A stretch of 64,000 nt of DNA from Glycomyces lechevalierae (GTDB lineage Bacteria; Actinomycetota; Actinomycetes; Mycobacteriales; Micromonosporaceae), in the NCBI RefSeq assembly GCF_027622945.1, contig NZ_JAPZVQ010000016.1, positions 57,831-121,830 on the forward strand, in the 5' to 3' direction. Below the pieces are notes generated by a model. That model made no database searches and was not told the DNA's origin. It was given only the letters and a program-made list of their open reading frames with translations. Below are positions 22,622 through 31,427 of this stretch, one piece after another. The position numbers were made by a program, and so were the translations under genes. Position 1 is the first letter of the stretch. Each line of letters begins with the position of its first letter.

Positions 22622-24058
22622 CTAATCGCGCACCGCCGTCACAGGCGCGTCCTCGGGCTCCCACACTTGGAGTCCACTGAGGCCGGGCACGGAGTCGCGG
22701 GTGAAGACCGGGTCGAGGCCGGCCTTGCGCTGGCGGTCGTAGTCGCGCAGGACCTTCACGGTGACGCCGGTCAGGCCGAGCACCGCGACGAGGTTGACGG
22801 TGGCCATGAGGCCCATGGTGACGTCCGCGATGCTCCACACGGTCTCGAGGGAGGCCACGGAGCCGACGAGGACGAGGGCGACGACGATGACGCGCAGGCC
22901 CCCGACCGTCCAGCGGCTGTCGCGCAGGTAGCGGATGCTGCTCTCGCCGTAGAAGTAGTTGCCGACCACGGAGGTGAAGGTGAACAGGACGAGGATGAGC
23001 GCCATGACCTGGAGCGCCCAGCCGCCGAGGGCGGCGTCGACGCCCCGGGTGACGAGGTTGACGTTCGCGTCGCCGTACACCGGGTTCGTGGTGAGGATGA
23101 TGAACGCCGAGATCGAGCAGATGAAGATCGTGTCGAAGTAGACGCCGAAGGCCTGCGTGAGGCCCTGCTTGACGGGGTGGCTGACGGTGGCCGTGGCACC
23201 GGCGTTCGGGGCCGAGCCCATGCCGCCCTCGTTGGAGAACATGCCGCGGCGCACGCCCTGGATGATGACGGTGCCGAGCGCGGCGCCCGCGAACTGCTCG
23301 ATGCCGAACGCGGAGTTGAAGATGCTCGCGATGGCGCCGGGCAGCTCGTCGGCGTTGATGACGACGATCGCGGTGCCCAGGCCCAGGTAGATGAGGGCCA
23401 TGACGGGGACGGCGAGCTGCGCGAAGTGCGCGATGCGCTGGAGGCCGCCGAAGACGACGACGGCGGTGATCGCGGCGAGGACCACCGCGATGGTCCAGGT
23501 GGTGGCGTCCCCGGTGGCGACGCCCATCCCGTCGAGCGAGTCGTTCACCGCGCCGGTGAAGGTGTTGGCCTGCACCATGTTGAAGCTGAATGGGTACGTG
23601 AAGATGAGGATGACGGCGAACACCGCGCCGAGCCAGGGGGCCTTGAGGCCGTGCTTCATGTAGTAGGCCGGGCCGCCCTTGAACCCTTCGGGGGTGCGCT
23701 CCTTGTAGACCTGCGCGAGCGTGGACTCGGCGAACGCCGTGGCGGCCACCGTGATCGCCATGATCCACATCCAGAAGACCGCGCCGGGCCCGCCGACGGC
23801 GATGGCCGTGGAGACGCCCACGATATTGCCGGTGCCGACGCGGGCGGCCGAGGAGATCGCGAACGCCTGGAACGCCGAGACCTTGCGGTGGCCCTCGGTG
23901 CTCTCGCCCGGGTCTTCGCGCAGGCCGCGGATCATCTGACCGAAGAGGCGGAACTGCACGCCCTTGGTGAGGACCAGGTAGAGGAGGCTGGTGAGGACGA
24001 TGAGCGGGATGACCACCCACGCCCAGTACTGGTCGTTCCAGGACAGCAACTGGTCCAC
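22622..24058 (-). CDS. Sodium:alanine/glycine symporter (AgcS family)
   Basis: A 478-residue secondary transporter. The family signature region SSAARVGTGNIVGVSTAIAV and the EGFKGGPAYYM loop are present, with about ten or eleven hydrophobic segments. It takes up small neutral amino acids with Na+, which fits the neighbouring NhaA that restores the Na+ gradient. GTG 24058 is chosen because AAGGAG lies 6 bases upstream. The C-terminus is a ~40-residue soluble tail. No amino-acid riboswitch is recognisable upstream. Confidence 0.92.
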   Translation of the reverse strand: MDQLLSWNDQYWAWVVIPLIVLTSLLYLVLTKGVQFRLFGQMIRGLREDPGESTEGHRKVSAFQAFAISSAARVGTGNIVGVSTAIAVGGPGAVFWMWIMAITVAATAFAESTLAQVYKERTPEGFKGGPAYYMKHGLKAPWLGAVFAVILIFTYPFSFNMVQANTFTGAVNDSLDGMGVATGDATTWTIAVVLAAITAVVVFGGLQRIAHFAQLAVPVMALIYLGLGTAIVVINADELPGAIASIFNSAFGIEQFAGAALGTVIIQGVRRGMFSNEGGMGSAPNAGATATVSHPVKQGLTQAFGVYFDTIFICSISAFIILTTNPVYGDANVNLVTRGVDAALGGWALQVMALILVLFTFTSVVGNYFYGESSIRYLRDSRWTVGGLRVIVVALVLVGSVASLETVWSIADVTMGLMATVNLVAVLGLTGVTVKVLRDYDRQRKAGLDPVFTRDSVPGLSGLQVWEPEDAPVTAVRD

Positions 24059-24321
24059 TTCGGACTCCTTCGGTCGGGCGCGCGGGCCTGTGGCCCGCAT
24101 ACGGGCGATCAGGCTCGTGGCCTGAACCTAGCGGTCCGCCGGGGGTCTCGCTGGGGATCGGGGCGAGGCGGCCCGCCGACGATATCGGAGCAGAACGGGA
24201 CAAGGCAAGCTAAAGGGACGGGCCGAGACCGTATCGTCACCGAAGCGCGACTAGAGCGCGACAGTCGGGCCATGGAACGGCCGCTCGAGTGTGTTTGCGC
24301 CCCTTGCGATGCGCCGCCGGC

Positions 24322-24747
24322 TCAGGCCTGCTGCGAGGCCTGGCATGCGGGGCACAGGCCCCGGTAGGTGATGGAGCCGCGGGAGACGGCGAAGCCGTGG
24401 CGCTCGTCGCCGGGGAGCCAGTCCACCGGGTCGGCCATGGCGTGCACGTCCTTCATGAGGCCGCAGCCCTCGCAGATGAGGTGGTGGTGCTCGTGGTCGG
24501 CGTTCGGGTCGTACCGCTTCGAGCGGCCGTCGAGGGTCAGCTCGAGGACCTCGCCGAGCGCGACCATCTCGTTGAGCGTGTTGTAGACCGTGGCCCGGGA
24601 GAGCTCGGGCATGCGCTCGACCGCGCGCTCCAGGATCTCCTCGGCGGTGAAGTGCACGTGGGAGCCCTCGAGGGTCTCGGCGATGACACGTCGCTGAGGC
24701 GTGATGCGCCAGTTGTGGCGCCGGAGTCGGGTAACGAGGTCGCTCAT
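24322..24747 (-). CDS. Fur-family peroxide-type regulator (FurA/CatR-like)
   Basis: A 141-residue Fur protein. The winged helix reads LRRHNWRITPQRRVIAETL through LSRATVYNTLNEM; the metal region is DHEHHHLICEGCG and a second CPAC pair lies near the C-terminus (two CxxC, structural Zn). It is divergent from the catalase gene with a palindromic site between them, so it most likely represses katA and itself and is released by peroxide oxidation or metal loss. A general iron Fur is less likely given this context. Confidence 0.92.
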   Translation of the reverse strand: MSDLVTRLRRHNWRITPQRRVIAETLEGSHVHFTAEEILERAVERMPELSRATVYNTLNEMVALGEVLELTLDGRSKRYDPNADHEHHHLICEGCGLMKDVHAMADPVDWLPGDERHGFAVSRGSITYRGLCPACQASQQA

Positions 24748-24833
24748 GCTGTTCTCTCACGCGGTCGGGGCATTGGATACCACTCTAGCAGGCGAAACAC
24801 TGTGGCACTAACTACCTGGGACTGGTTCTTTGT

Positions 24834-24848
24834 TTAGACATAGTCTAA
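24834..24848. promoter_or_regulatory. Fur/PerR-type operator in the furA-katA gap
   Basis: TTAGAC-ATA-GTCTAA is a perfect 6-3-6 inverted repeat in an AT-richer stretch 54 bp before katA and 86 bp before the regulator start, well placed to cover the katA promoter. Confidence 0.78.
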
Positions 24849-24902
24849 GCTAGGATCGAGTCTCACTACAAGTACAGCCGTGAACAGCCAGAAAGGGCAG
24901 CC

Positions 24903-26372
24903 ATGAGCGAGCAGTTCGACAACACTGCTGGGCCGCTGACCACCGAGTCCGGCGCGCCGATCTCCGACAACAACCAGAGCGAGGCCGCCGGCGTCGGCGG
25001 GCCCCTGCTCATCCAGGACCAGGTGCTCCTCGAGAAGCTCGCGCACTTCAACCGCGAGCGCATCCCCGAGCGCGTCGTCCACGCCCGCGGCGCCGGCGCC
25101 TACGGCACCTTCACCGTGACCGCCGACGTCACCCAGTACACGAAGGCCAAGTTCCTGTCCCAGGTGGGCAAGGAGACCGAGACCTTCCTGCGCTTCTCCA
25201 CCGTGGCCGACTCCCTCGGCGGCGCCGACGCCCGCCGCGACCCGCGCGGCTGGGCCCTGAAGTTCTACACCGAAGAGGGCAACTACGACCTCGTCGGCAA
25301 CAACACCCCGGTGTTCTTCATCCGCGACGCCATCAAGTTCCCCGACTTCATCCACACCCAGAAGCGCGACCCGTACACCGGTTCGCAGGAGGCGGACAAC
25401 GTCTGGGACTTCTGGAGCCTCTCCCCCGAGTCGACCCACCAGGTCACCTGGCTCTTCGGCGACCGCGGCATCCCCGCGTCCTACCGCCACATGGACGGCT
25501 TCGGCTCCCACACCTTCCAGTGGGTCAACGAGGCCGGCGAGCAGTTCTGGGTCAAGTACCACTTCAAGACCGACCAGGGCATCAAGAACCTCACCCAGGA
25601 CGAGGCCAACAAGCTCGCGGGCGAGGACCCCGACTCGCACCAGCGCGACCTGCGCGAGTCCATCGAGCGCGGCGAGTTCCCGAGCTGGACCGTGCAGGTC
25701 CAGATCATGCCCGCCGCCGAGGCCGCGACCTACCGGTACAACCCGTTCGACCTCACCAAGGTGTGGCTCAACGAGGACTACCCGCGCATCACCATCGGCA
25801 AGCTCGAGCTCAACCGCAACCCCGACAACATCTTCGCCGAGGTCGAGCAGTCGATCTTCTCCCCCGCGCACTTCGTGCCGGGCATCGGCCCCTCGCCCGA
25901 CAAGATGCTCCAGGGCCGCCTGTTCGCCTACGGCGACGCGCACCGCTACCGCGTCGGCATCAACGCCGACCACCTGCCGGTCAACCGCCCGCACGCCACC
26001 GTGGCGCGCAACGGCAACCGCGACGGCATCGGCTACGACGGCCGCCACGGCCGCCAGAAGAACTACGAGCCCAACTCGTTCGGCGGCCCGTACGAGACCG
26101 GCCGGCCCCTGTGGGCGCCGCTGCAGCTCAGCGGCGAGACCGGCGAGTGGGAGACCCCGCGCCACGCCGAGGACGACGACTACGTGCAGGCCGGCAAGCT
26201 CTACCGCCTCATGAGCGAGGACGAGCAGGACCGCCTCATCGCCAACCTCTCCGGGTTCATCGCCAAGGTCAGCCGCGACGACATCGCCGAGCGCGCCATC
26301 GCGAACTTCGCGAAGGCCGACGAGAACTACGGCAAGCGCCTCGCGGCAGCCGTGGCCGAGCTGCGGAAGTAA
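24903..26372 (+). CDS. katA: Monofunctional heme catalase
   Basis: A 489-residue small-subunit (clade 3-like) catalase that dismutates H2O2. Visible elements are the catalytic His region ERVVHARGAGAYG, the FIRDAIKFPDFIHTQKR block and RLFAYGDAHRYR with the proximal heme Tyr. ATG 24903 is preceded by AAAGGG. Expression is likely induced by peroxide through the divergent Fur-type regulator. A terminator hairpin with TTTT follows. Confidence 0.96.
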   Translation: MSEQFDNTAGPLTTESGAPISDNNQSEAAGVGGPLLIQDQVLLEKLAHFNRERIPERVVHARGAGAYGTFTVTADVTQYTKAKFLSQVGKETETFLRFSTVADSLGGADARRDPRGWALKFYTEEGNYDLVGNNTPVFFIRDAIKFPDFIHTQKRDPYTGSQEADNVWDFWSLSPESTHQVTWLFGDRGIPASYRHMDGFGSHTFQWVNEAGEQFWVKYHFKTDQGIKNLTQDEANKLAGEDPDSHQRDLRESIERGEFPSWTVQVQIMPAAEAATYRYNPFDLTKVWLNEDYPRITIGKLELNRNPDNIFAEVEQSIFSPAHFVPGIGPSPDKMLQGRLFAYGDAHRYRVGINADHLPVNRPHATVARNGNRDGIGYDGRHGRQKNYEPNSFGGPYETGRPLWAPLQLSGETGEWETPRHAEDDDYVQAGKLYRLMSEDEQDRLIANLSGFIAKVSRDDIAERAIANFAKADENYGKRLAAAVAELRK

Positions 26373-26384
26373 CGACGCCGAGAA

Positions 26385-26425
26385 CCGCGGGCCCACAGAA
26401 AGAAGCCGCCGGGCCCGCGGCTTTT
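26385..26425 (+). terminator. katA terminator
   Basis: CCGCGGGCCC (26385-26394) pairs exactly with GGGCCCGCGG (26411-26420) across a 16-base loop, then CTTTT. Confidence 0.8.
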
Positions 26426-26480
26426 CGACAACGACCCGATCCGGAACGCCCCCTGTCGGCAGCACCGGAACGGGTCCGGC

Positions 26481-26520
26481 CGCCCGGCCGGGGCCTCGGG
26501 AAGGGCACCCCGGCCGGGCG
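26481..26520. repeat. Perfect 13-bp inverted repeat
   Basis: CGCCCGGCCGGGG (26481-26493) and its complement (26508-26520) with a 14-base loop. It lies between katA and the truncated TnpB, with no T-run. Confidence 0.7.
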
Positions 26521-26542
26521 TCTCGCATCGCAAGGCCCTGAA

Positions 26543-26588
26543 CGCGAAGCGGCCCGGCGGTGAGACCGCCGGGCCGTGCCGCTTCGCG
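26543..26588 (-). terminator. Long hairpin directly after the truncated TnpB gene
   Basis: Outer 8-bp stem CGCGAAGC/GCTTCGCG and inner 11-bp stem GGCCCGGCGGT/ACCGCCGGGCC with a 3-base loop, separated by a 5-base bulge. It lies 3 bp past the gene's stop codon. Confidence 0.7.
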
Positions 26589-26591
26589 GGG

Positions 26592-27191
26592 CTAGTCCTC
26601 CAGGACGCGCCCGCACTCGCCGCATTCCGGCGGCTTCTGGCGGGGCACCTCGATGAACTCCTCCGCCACGATCCACAGCTTCCAGCTCCCGTCCGGCTCG
26701 CGGTTCACCGTGATCGAGGTGATGTCGTCCCGGCTCGGGCGCTCCAGGCCCCACATGATGTCCAAGGGCTCCTTGTGCTTCGCGAGCTTCACCTCGCGGC
26801 CCTTCAGGTAGTACCCGGCCCGCGAGTACACGAGCTGCGTCTGCTCCCCGTGCTCCTTCGGCACCGGCTCCCGGGCGCGCCCGTTGAGGAACGAGTGGTA
26901 CTCCGTGTGCAGCTGCCGGGCGATCTGCTGCAGCGGCACCGACGAATAGACCTTCACCCACCGGTTCGCGGGCTGGTTCTTCCACTTCGTGAGGCGCGCC
27001 GAGATCTCCGCGTACGAGATCTTCTCCCCCTTCGCGCGCCACTCGCGCTGGAACACCGACAGCGACCAGTTGTACACGGCCCGAACCGCTTCCAGCGTCT
27101 CCTCCAGGTTCCGCCGCTGCTGCTCATCGGGGTCGAACGTATACTCGTAGCCGCGTTTCACCAAGTGGGTCATAGGCTTCGTCATGTCCAT
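26592..27191 (-). CDS. Truncated TnpB/OrfB-like protein lacking the nuclease domain
   Basis: A 199-residue product that begins like IS605-family TnpB: a start strand KRGYEYTFDP, then LEAVRAVYNWSLSVF (the OrfB helix-turn-helix), VPLQQIARQLHTEYHSFLNG, and a beta-rich part ending DGSWKLWIVAEEF. In a full TnpB the RuvC domain with catalytic Asp, Glu, Asp follows here; instead the protein ends within 20 residues at PPECGECGRVLED. The CxxC resembles half of a zinc knuckle. It is either a decayed transposon or a domesticated nucleic-acid-binding lobe. A second Met at 27173 is an alternative start. A hairpin follows at once. No tnpA is nearby. Confidence 0.72.
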   Translation of the reverse strand: MDMTKPMTHLVKRGYEYTFDPDEQQRRNLEETLEAVRAVYNWSLSVFQREWRAKGEKISYAEISARLTKWKNQPANRWVKVYSSVPLQQIARQLHTEYHSFLNGRAREPVPKEHGEQTQLVYSRAGYYLKGREVKLAKHKEPLDIMWGLERPSRDDITSITVNREPDGSWKLWIVAEEFIEVPRQKPPECGECGRVLED

Positions 27192-27277
27192 GACCTGTTG
27201 ATATCAGACGATTACACACCGACACGTGTTCCTCACCTCATCGGCGTGTCCGCCAGCCGCGCGGCAAGTAACTTGGC

Positions 27278-28063
27278 GTGGTGCCCTTCGACATCGACCC
27301 CGGCCTGTTCGCCCTGCTCATCGCCGCGGCGATCTTCGCCGGCTGGGTCGACGCGGTCGTCGGCGGCGGCGGCCTCATCCAGCTCCCCGTGCTCCTGGTG
27401 GCCTTTCCCACAGCGCCCACCGCGCTCATGCTGGGCACGAACAAGATGGCGTCCGTCTTCGGCACCACCACCTCCGCGATCGCCTACGCCCGCAAGATCA
27501 GACTCGAGCACCGGCTGCTGTGGCCCACCGTCGGCCTCGCGCTCCTCGGCTCCGGCGCGGGCGCGCTCGCCGCGCTCGCGGTCTCCTCGGAAGCGTTGAA
27601 ACCCATCATCATCGCCGTGCTCCTCGCGGTGCTCGTGCTCGTCGTCGCCAAACCGCAGCTCGGCCTCGAACCGAGACCGGAGCTGCGCACGCGGTGGCGC
27701 GGCGCGGCCGTCCTCGTCGTGTGCGGCGTCGCGATCGCGTTCTACGACGGCATGATCGGGCCCGGCACCGGGATCTTCCTGGCCGTGGCGTTCACGACGA
27801 TCTTCGGCATGGACTTCCTGGCCGCCGCCGCCCACACGAAGGTGGTCAACGTGACCACCAACCTCGGCGCGCTCATCGTCTTCGCCGCGCAGGACAACAT
27901 CTGGTGGCTCCTCGGCGCCGTCATGGGCCTCGGCACCATGCTCGGCGCGTGGTTCGGCGCGCACACCGCGATGTCCAAGGGCAGCAGGTTCGTGCGGGTC
28001 GTCCTCGTCATCGTCGTCCTCGCGCTCCTCGCCCGCCTGAGCTGGGACGTCTGGCTCCGCTGA
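27278..28063 (+). CDS. TauE/SafE family sulfite/organosulfonate exporter-like membrane protein
   Basis: A 261-residue polytopic protein with about 7-8 hydrophobic segments arranged as two repeated halves: GWVDAVVGGGGLIQLPVLL in the first and the matching YDGMIGPGTGIFLAVAF in the second, a family hallmark. Likely exports a small organic or sulfur anion, but substrates of most members are unknown. The start is GTG 27278 or GTG 27281. It ends 9 bases before the convergent antiporter. Confidence 0.9.
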   Translation: MVPFDIDPGLFALLIAAAIFAGWVDAVVGGGGLIQLPVLLVAFPTAPTALMLGTNKMASVFGTTTSAIAYARKIRLEHRLLWPTVGLALLGSGAGALAALAVSSEALKPIIIAVLLAVLVLVVAKPQLGLEPRPELRTRWRGAAVLVVCGVAIAFYDGMIGPGTGIFLAVAFTTIFGMDFLAAAAHTKVVNVTTNLGALIVFAAQDNIWWLLGAVMGLGTMLGAWFGAHTAMSKGSRFVRVVLVIVVLALLARLSWDVWLR

Positions 28064-28072
28064 CCGTCGGCG

Positions 28073-29170
28073 CTACGGGTTGATCGCGAGGAACAGGTAG
28101 GCCGCGAGCAGCACCAGGTGCACGCCGCCCTGCAGGCGCGTCGCCCGGCCCGGCACGATCGTCAGCACGCTGACCACCACGGTGAGGCCGAGCAGCACGA
28201 TCTCGGTCGAGCTCAAGCCGAGCAGCAGCGGCCCGTCCATGAAGAACGAGGCCACGGCGATCACCGGGATCGTCAGGCCGATCGAGGCCATCGCCGAGCC
28301 GTACCCGAGGTTGATGCTCGTCTGGATCCGCTCGCGCGAGGCCGCGCGGATCGCCGCGATCGACTCCGGCAGCAGCACCAGCAGCGCGATCGCCACACCC
28401 ACCGAGGAGGCCGGGAACCCGGCCGCGAGCACGCCCGCCTTGATCGCGGGCGACTCGGCCTTCGCCAAACCGACGACGCCGACGAGCGCCACGAGGAGCA
28501 TGACGAGGCTCAGCAGCGCGGTCCTCCCGCTCGGCGGGTCCGCGTGCTCCTCCTCCTCGACCACGCCCTCCGCGGTGACCGGCAGGAAGAAGTCGCGGTG
28601 GCGCACCGTCTGGTTGAACACGAAGAGCCCGTACAGGATCAGCGACGCGAGCGCCGCGAAGACCAACTGCGAGGTCGAGTACTCCGGCCCGGACTCGCTG
28701 GTCGTGAACGACGGCAGCACGAGCCCGAGGGTCGCGAGCGTCGCCACGGTGGCCAGGGCCGCGCCCGAGCCCTCGGGGTTGAACAGCGTCACCCCAAACT
28801 TGAGGGCGCCCACGAGCAGCGCGATGCCGACGATGCCGTTCGTGGTGATCATGACCGCCGCGAACACGGTGTCGCGCGCGAGCGTCGTCGACTCCTCGCC
28901 GCCCCCGGCCATCACCGTGACGATCAACGCGACCTCGATGACCGTGACCGCCACCGCCAGCACGAGCGACCCGTACGGCTCGCCCACCCGGTGCGCGACG
29001 ACCTCCGCGTGGTGCACCGCCGCGAGGACCGTGGCGATGAGCGCGATCGCCGCCACCGTCACCCAGAACGCCCCGAGGTGGCGATCCCAGACCGCGGCGA
29101 GCACCGCCATCCCCACGATCGGTGCGATGACGGTCCAGGAGAGCAGCGGATTCCTCGTGACGGCGGCCAT
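28073..29170 (-). CDS. chaA: Calcium/cation:proton antiporter (ChaA/CAX family)
   Basis: A 365-residue protein with two homologous five-to-six-helix halves. The conserved acidic alpha-repeats are GEPYGSLVLAVAVTVIEVALIV and ASSVGVAIALLVLLPESIAAIR, whose Glu residues bind the cation. A charged loop with a Glu-rich run (VVEEEEHADPP) separates the halves. It likely exports Ca2+ (or Na+/K+) in exchange for H+. It is convergent with the TauE-like gene. Confidence 0.9.
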   Translation of the reverse strand: MAAVTRNPLLSWTVIAPIVGMAVLAAVWDRHLGAFWVTVAAIALIATVLAAVHHAEVVAHRVGEPYGSLVLAVAVTVIEVALIVTVMAGGGEESTTLARDTVFAAVMITTNGIVGIALLVGALKFGVTLFNPEGSGAALATVATLATLGLVLPSFTTSESGPEYSTSQLVFAALASLILYGLFVFNQTVRHRDFFLPVTAEGVVEEEEHADPPSGRTALLSLVMLLVALVGVVGLAKAESPAIKAGVLAAGFPASSVGVAIALLVLLPESIAAIRAASRERIQTSINLGYGSAMASIGLTIPVIAVASFFMDGPLLLGLSSTEIVLLGLTVVVSVLTIVPGRATRLQGGVHLVLLAAYLFLAINP

Positions 29171-29331
29171 GGGCGCATGGTTTCACAAACGCGTCCGCGC
29201 GACGTGCGACTTCACGGATCGGATGGAACCGCCCACAAACCGTTGATCGTCCCCATTGTCACTGGCAGCATTGGAGGGCAGCGGCATGCGCGGCCCTCCC
29301 TCAGCTGGACGATTCCCGCTAGGCTCATGGC

Positions 29332-30711
29332 ATGACCGGCAACGACATTCACACCACCGTGGAGCGCCTGCGCGCGCACTTCGCGACCGGCCGCACCAAG
29401 CCCCTGCCATGGCGGCTGGAGCAGCTCAAGGGCCTCGACCGGATGGTGCGCGAAGCCGGAGACGAACTCGCCGACGCGCTGCGCGCCGACCTCGGCAAGG
29501 CCGCGCCCGAGTCGTTCCTCGCCGAGATCGACTTCGTGGCCGCCGAAGTGCGGGCCCTGCGCAAGCACCTGCGGACCTGGTTCCGCCCCAAGCGGGTCTA
29601 CACGCCGCCGCACCTCCAGCCCGCGAAGGCGTACGTGCTGCGCGAACCGCTCGGCGTCGTCACGGTCATCGGGCCGTTCAACTACCCGGTGCAGTTGCTC
29701 CTCGCGCCGCTCGCGGGTGCCCTGGCGTGCGGGAACGCGGTGGTCGTGAAGCCGAGCGAGGCCGCGAACACGACCGCGGCCGTCCTCGAGCGGCTCATCG
29801 GCGAATACCTCGACCCGGACGCGGTCGCCGTGATCCAGGGCGGCCCGAAGGCGACCGAGGCGCTGCTGGCCGAACGCGTCGACCACATCTTCTTCACCGG
29901 TTCGGCGCGCGTCGGCAGGATCGTCGCGAAGGCCGCCGCCGAGCACCTGACGCCGGTGACGCTCGAGCTGGGCGGCAAGAGCCCGGCGATCGTCGAGCCG
30001 GGCACGGACCTGGCGACGGCCGCGCGCCGCATCGCCTGGGGCAAGTTCATGAACGCCGGGCAGACCTGCGTCGCCCCCGACTACGTGCTCGCCGTCGACG
30101 GCGTCGGCCCCGAACTCGAGAAGCACCTCGCCGAAGCCGTGCGGGAGATGTACGGGCACGCGCCGGCCGACAGCCCGGACTTCGGGCGCATCATCGACCA
30201 GCGGTCGTTCGACCGGCTCGCGCGGTTCCTCGACGAGGGGCGGCTCGTGTGCGGGGGCGGGCACAACCGGGACGAGAAGTACATCGCGCCCACGGTCCTC
30301 GCGGACGTCACGCCCGACGACGCGGTGATGGGCGAGGAGGTGTTCGGGCCGATCCTGCCGGTCCTGGCCGTGGACACCCTGGACGAGGCGATCGCGTTCG
30401 TCAACAGGGGCGAGAAGCCGCTCGCGCTGTACGCGTTCACGAACTCGGACCTGACGCGGCGGAAGCTGTTGACGCGCACGGCTTCCGGCGCGGTGGGCTT
30501 CAACGTCCCCATGGCGCACATCGACGTGCCGGGGCTGCCGTTCGGCGGGGTCGGGCAGTCGGGTCTCGGCGCGTACCACGGGAAGGCGTCGATCGAGACG
30601 TTCAGCCACGCGAAGTCGGTGCTGGACAAGCCGTTGGCGCCGGACACGATGCGGGTGGTGTACCCGCCGTTCACGGCGTTGAAGGAGCAGGTGCTGCGGC
30701 GGCTGCGCTGA
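29332..30711 (+). CDS. Aldehyde dehydrogenase (class 3-like)
   Basis: A 459-residue NAD(P)+-dependent ALDH, in the length range of fatty-aldehyde/class 3 enzymes. Motifs: GPFNYPVQLLLAPL, FTGSARVG (cofactor), LELGGKSP with the general-base Glu, and NAGQTCVAPDYV with the catalytic Cys. It is convergent with a MarR regulator gene 20 bp downstream, which may or may not control it. Substrate likely a medium or long-chain or aromatic aldehyde; this is inferred from class. Confidence 0.93.
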   Translation: MTGNDIHTTVERLRAHFATGRTKPLPWRLEQLKGLDRMVREAGDELADALRADLGKAAPESFLAEIDFVAAEVRALRKHLRTWFRPKRVYTPPHLQPAKAYVLREPLGVVTVIGPFNYPVQLLLAPLAGALACGNAVVVKPSEAANTTAAVLERLIGEYLDPDAVAVIQGGPKATEALLAERVDHIFFTGSARVGRIVAKAAAEHLTPVTLELGGKSPAIVEPGTDLATAARRIAWGKFMNAGQTCVAPDYVLAVDGVGPELEKHLAEAVREMYGHAPADSPDFGRIIDQRSFDRLARFLDEGRLVCGGGHNRDEKYIAPTVLADVTPDDAVMGEEVFGPILPVLAVDTLDEAIAFVNRGEKPLALYAFTNSDLTRRKLLTRTASGAVGFNVPMAHIDVPGLPFGGVGQSGLGAYHGKASIETFSHAKSVLDKPLAPDTMRVVYPPFTALKEQVLRRLR

Positions 30712-30731
30712 GGCGGCGTATCCGGTGAGGC

Positions 30732-31205
30732 TCAGCCGTCCGCGAGGTGGGCGTTGACCCTGGCGAGCAGCGCGAAGAGCGTGTCGCGCTCGGCGGGGTC
30801 GAGCGGGGCCATGACGTGCTCGTTGACGCCGGCGAGGACCTCGTCGAGTTCGCCGAGGCGGCAGCGGCCCTTCGCGGTGACGGTGATGACGTTGCGGCGC
30901 TTGTCCTCCGGGTCGGGGGCGCGCTGAATGTGGCCGGCCGCTTCGAGGTCGTTGAGGACGGCGACGAGGTCGCTGCGGTAGACGCGGGTGCGGTCGGAGA
31001 GCCGGGACTGGCTGGCGGGCCCGAACTCGGCGAGCGAGGCGAGGACGACGAAGTGGTCCTTGTGCGCGCCGACCTCGGCGAGGGCCGCGCCGGCGGCCTT
31101 GCGGAGCTGCCCGGCGGTCATGCCCACGAGCCGCGAGAGCTGGCGGCGGACCCGCTCGGGGGTGTCGGCGTCGCTGTGGCGCAGTCCGGCGTCGTCGGAT
31201 TCCAT
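30732..31205 (-). CDS. MarR family transcriptional regulator
   Basis: A 157-residue winged-helix protein: ASLAEFGPASQSRLSDRT, then VYRSDLVAVLNDLEAAGHIQRAPDPEDKRRNVITVT (recognition helix and wing with the DxR signature). Dimerising helices flank it. Target unknown; it is convergent with the aldehyde dehydrogenase and no operator is obvious at its start. Confidence 0.92.
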   Translation of the reverse strand: MESDDAGLRHSDADTPERVRRQLSRLVGMTAGQLRKAAGAALAEVGAHKDHFVVLASLAEFGPASQSRLSDRTRVYRSDLVAVLNDLEAAGHIQRAPDPEDKRRNVITVTAKGRCRLGELDEVLAGVNEHVMAPLDPAERDTLFALLARVNAHLADG

Positions 31206-31254
31206 GGGGCCAGCCTAGCGCAGCGGCGTTAGTGTCCCTAACGATACGGGCGTG

Positions 31255-31291
31255 AAAAAGAGCCCTGACCGGTGTCGCCACCGGTCAGGGC
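31255..31291 (-). terminator. Intrinsic terminator after the Ser/Thr kinase gene
   Basis: On the minus strand a perfect 13-bp stem (31262-31274 with 31279-31291, loop GCGA) is followed by TCTTTTTC. It is about 135 bp downstream of the kinase stop; nothing else is seen in that gap. Confidence 0.88.
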
Positions 31292-31427
31292 CCATACCCC
31301 TCGAAGACAAGTCTGGAAAGATCATACCAACTCGCTTGCGCGCGCTAGAGCAGGGCCCTGCCACGCGGATCGTCCACGCTCCCAAGGCTTTTGTAGGTTC
31401 ACGCGCACCCGCACAGTCCACTGGGGA

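Noticed and set aside
31292..31427. Searched for a tRNA or small RNA between the kinase gene and its terminator
   Set aside because: No foldable tRNA and no conserved motif; treated as 3' untranslated region.
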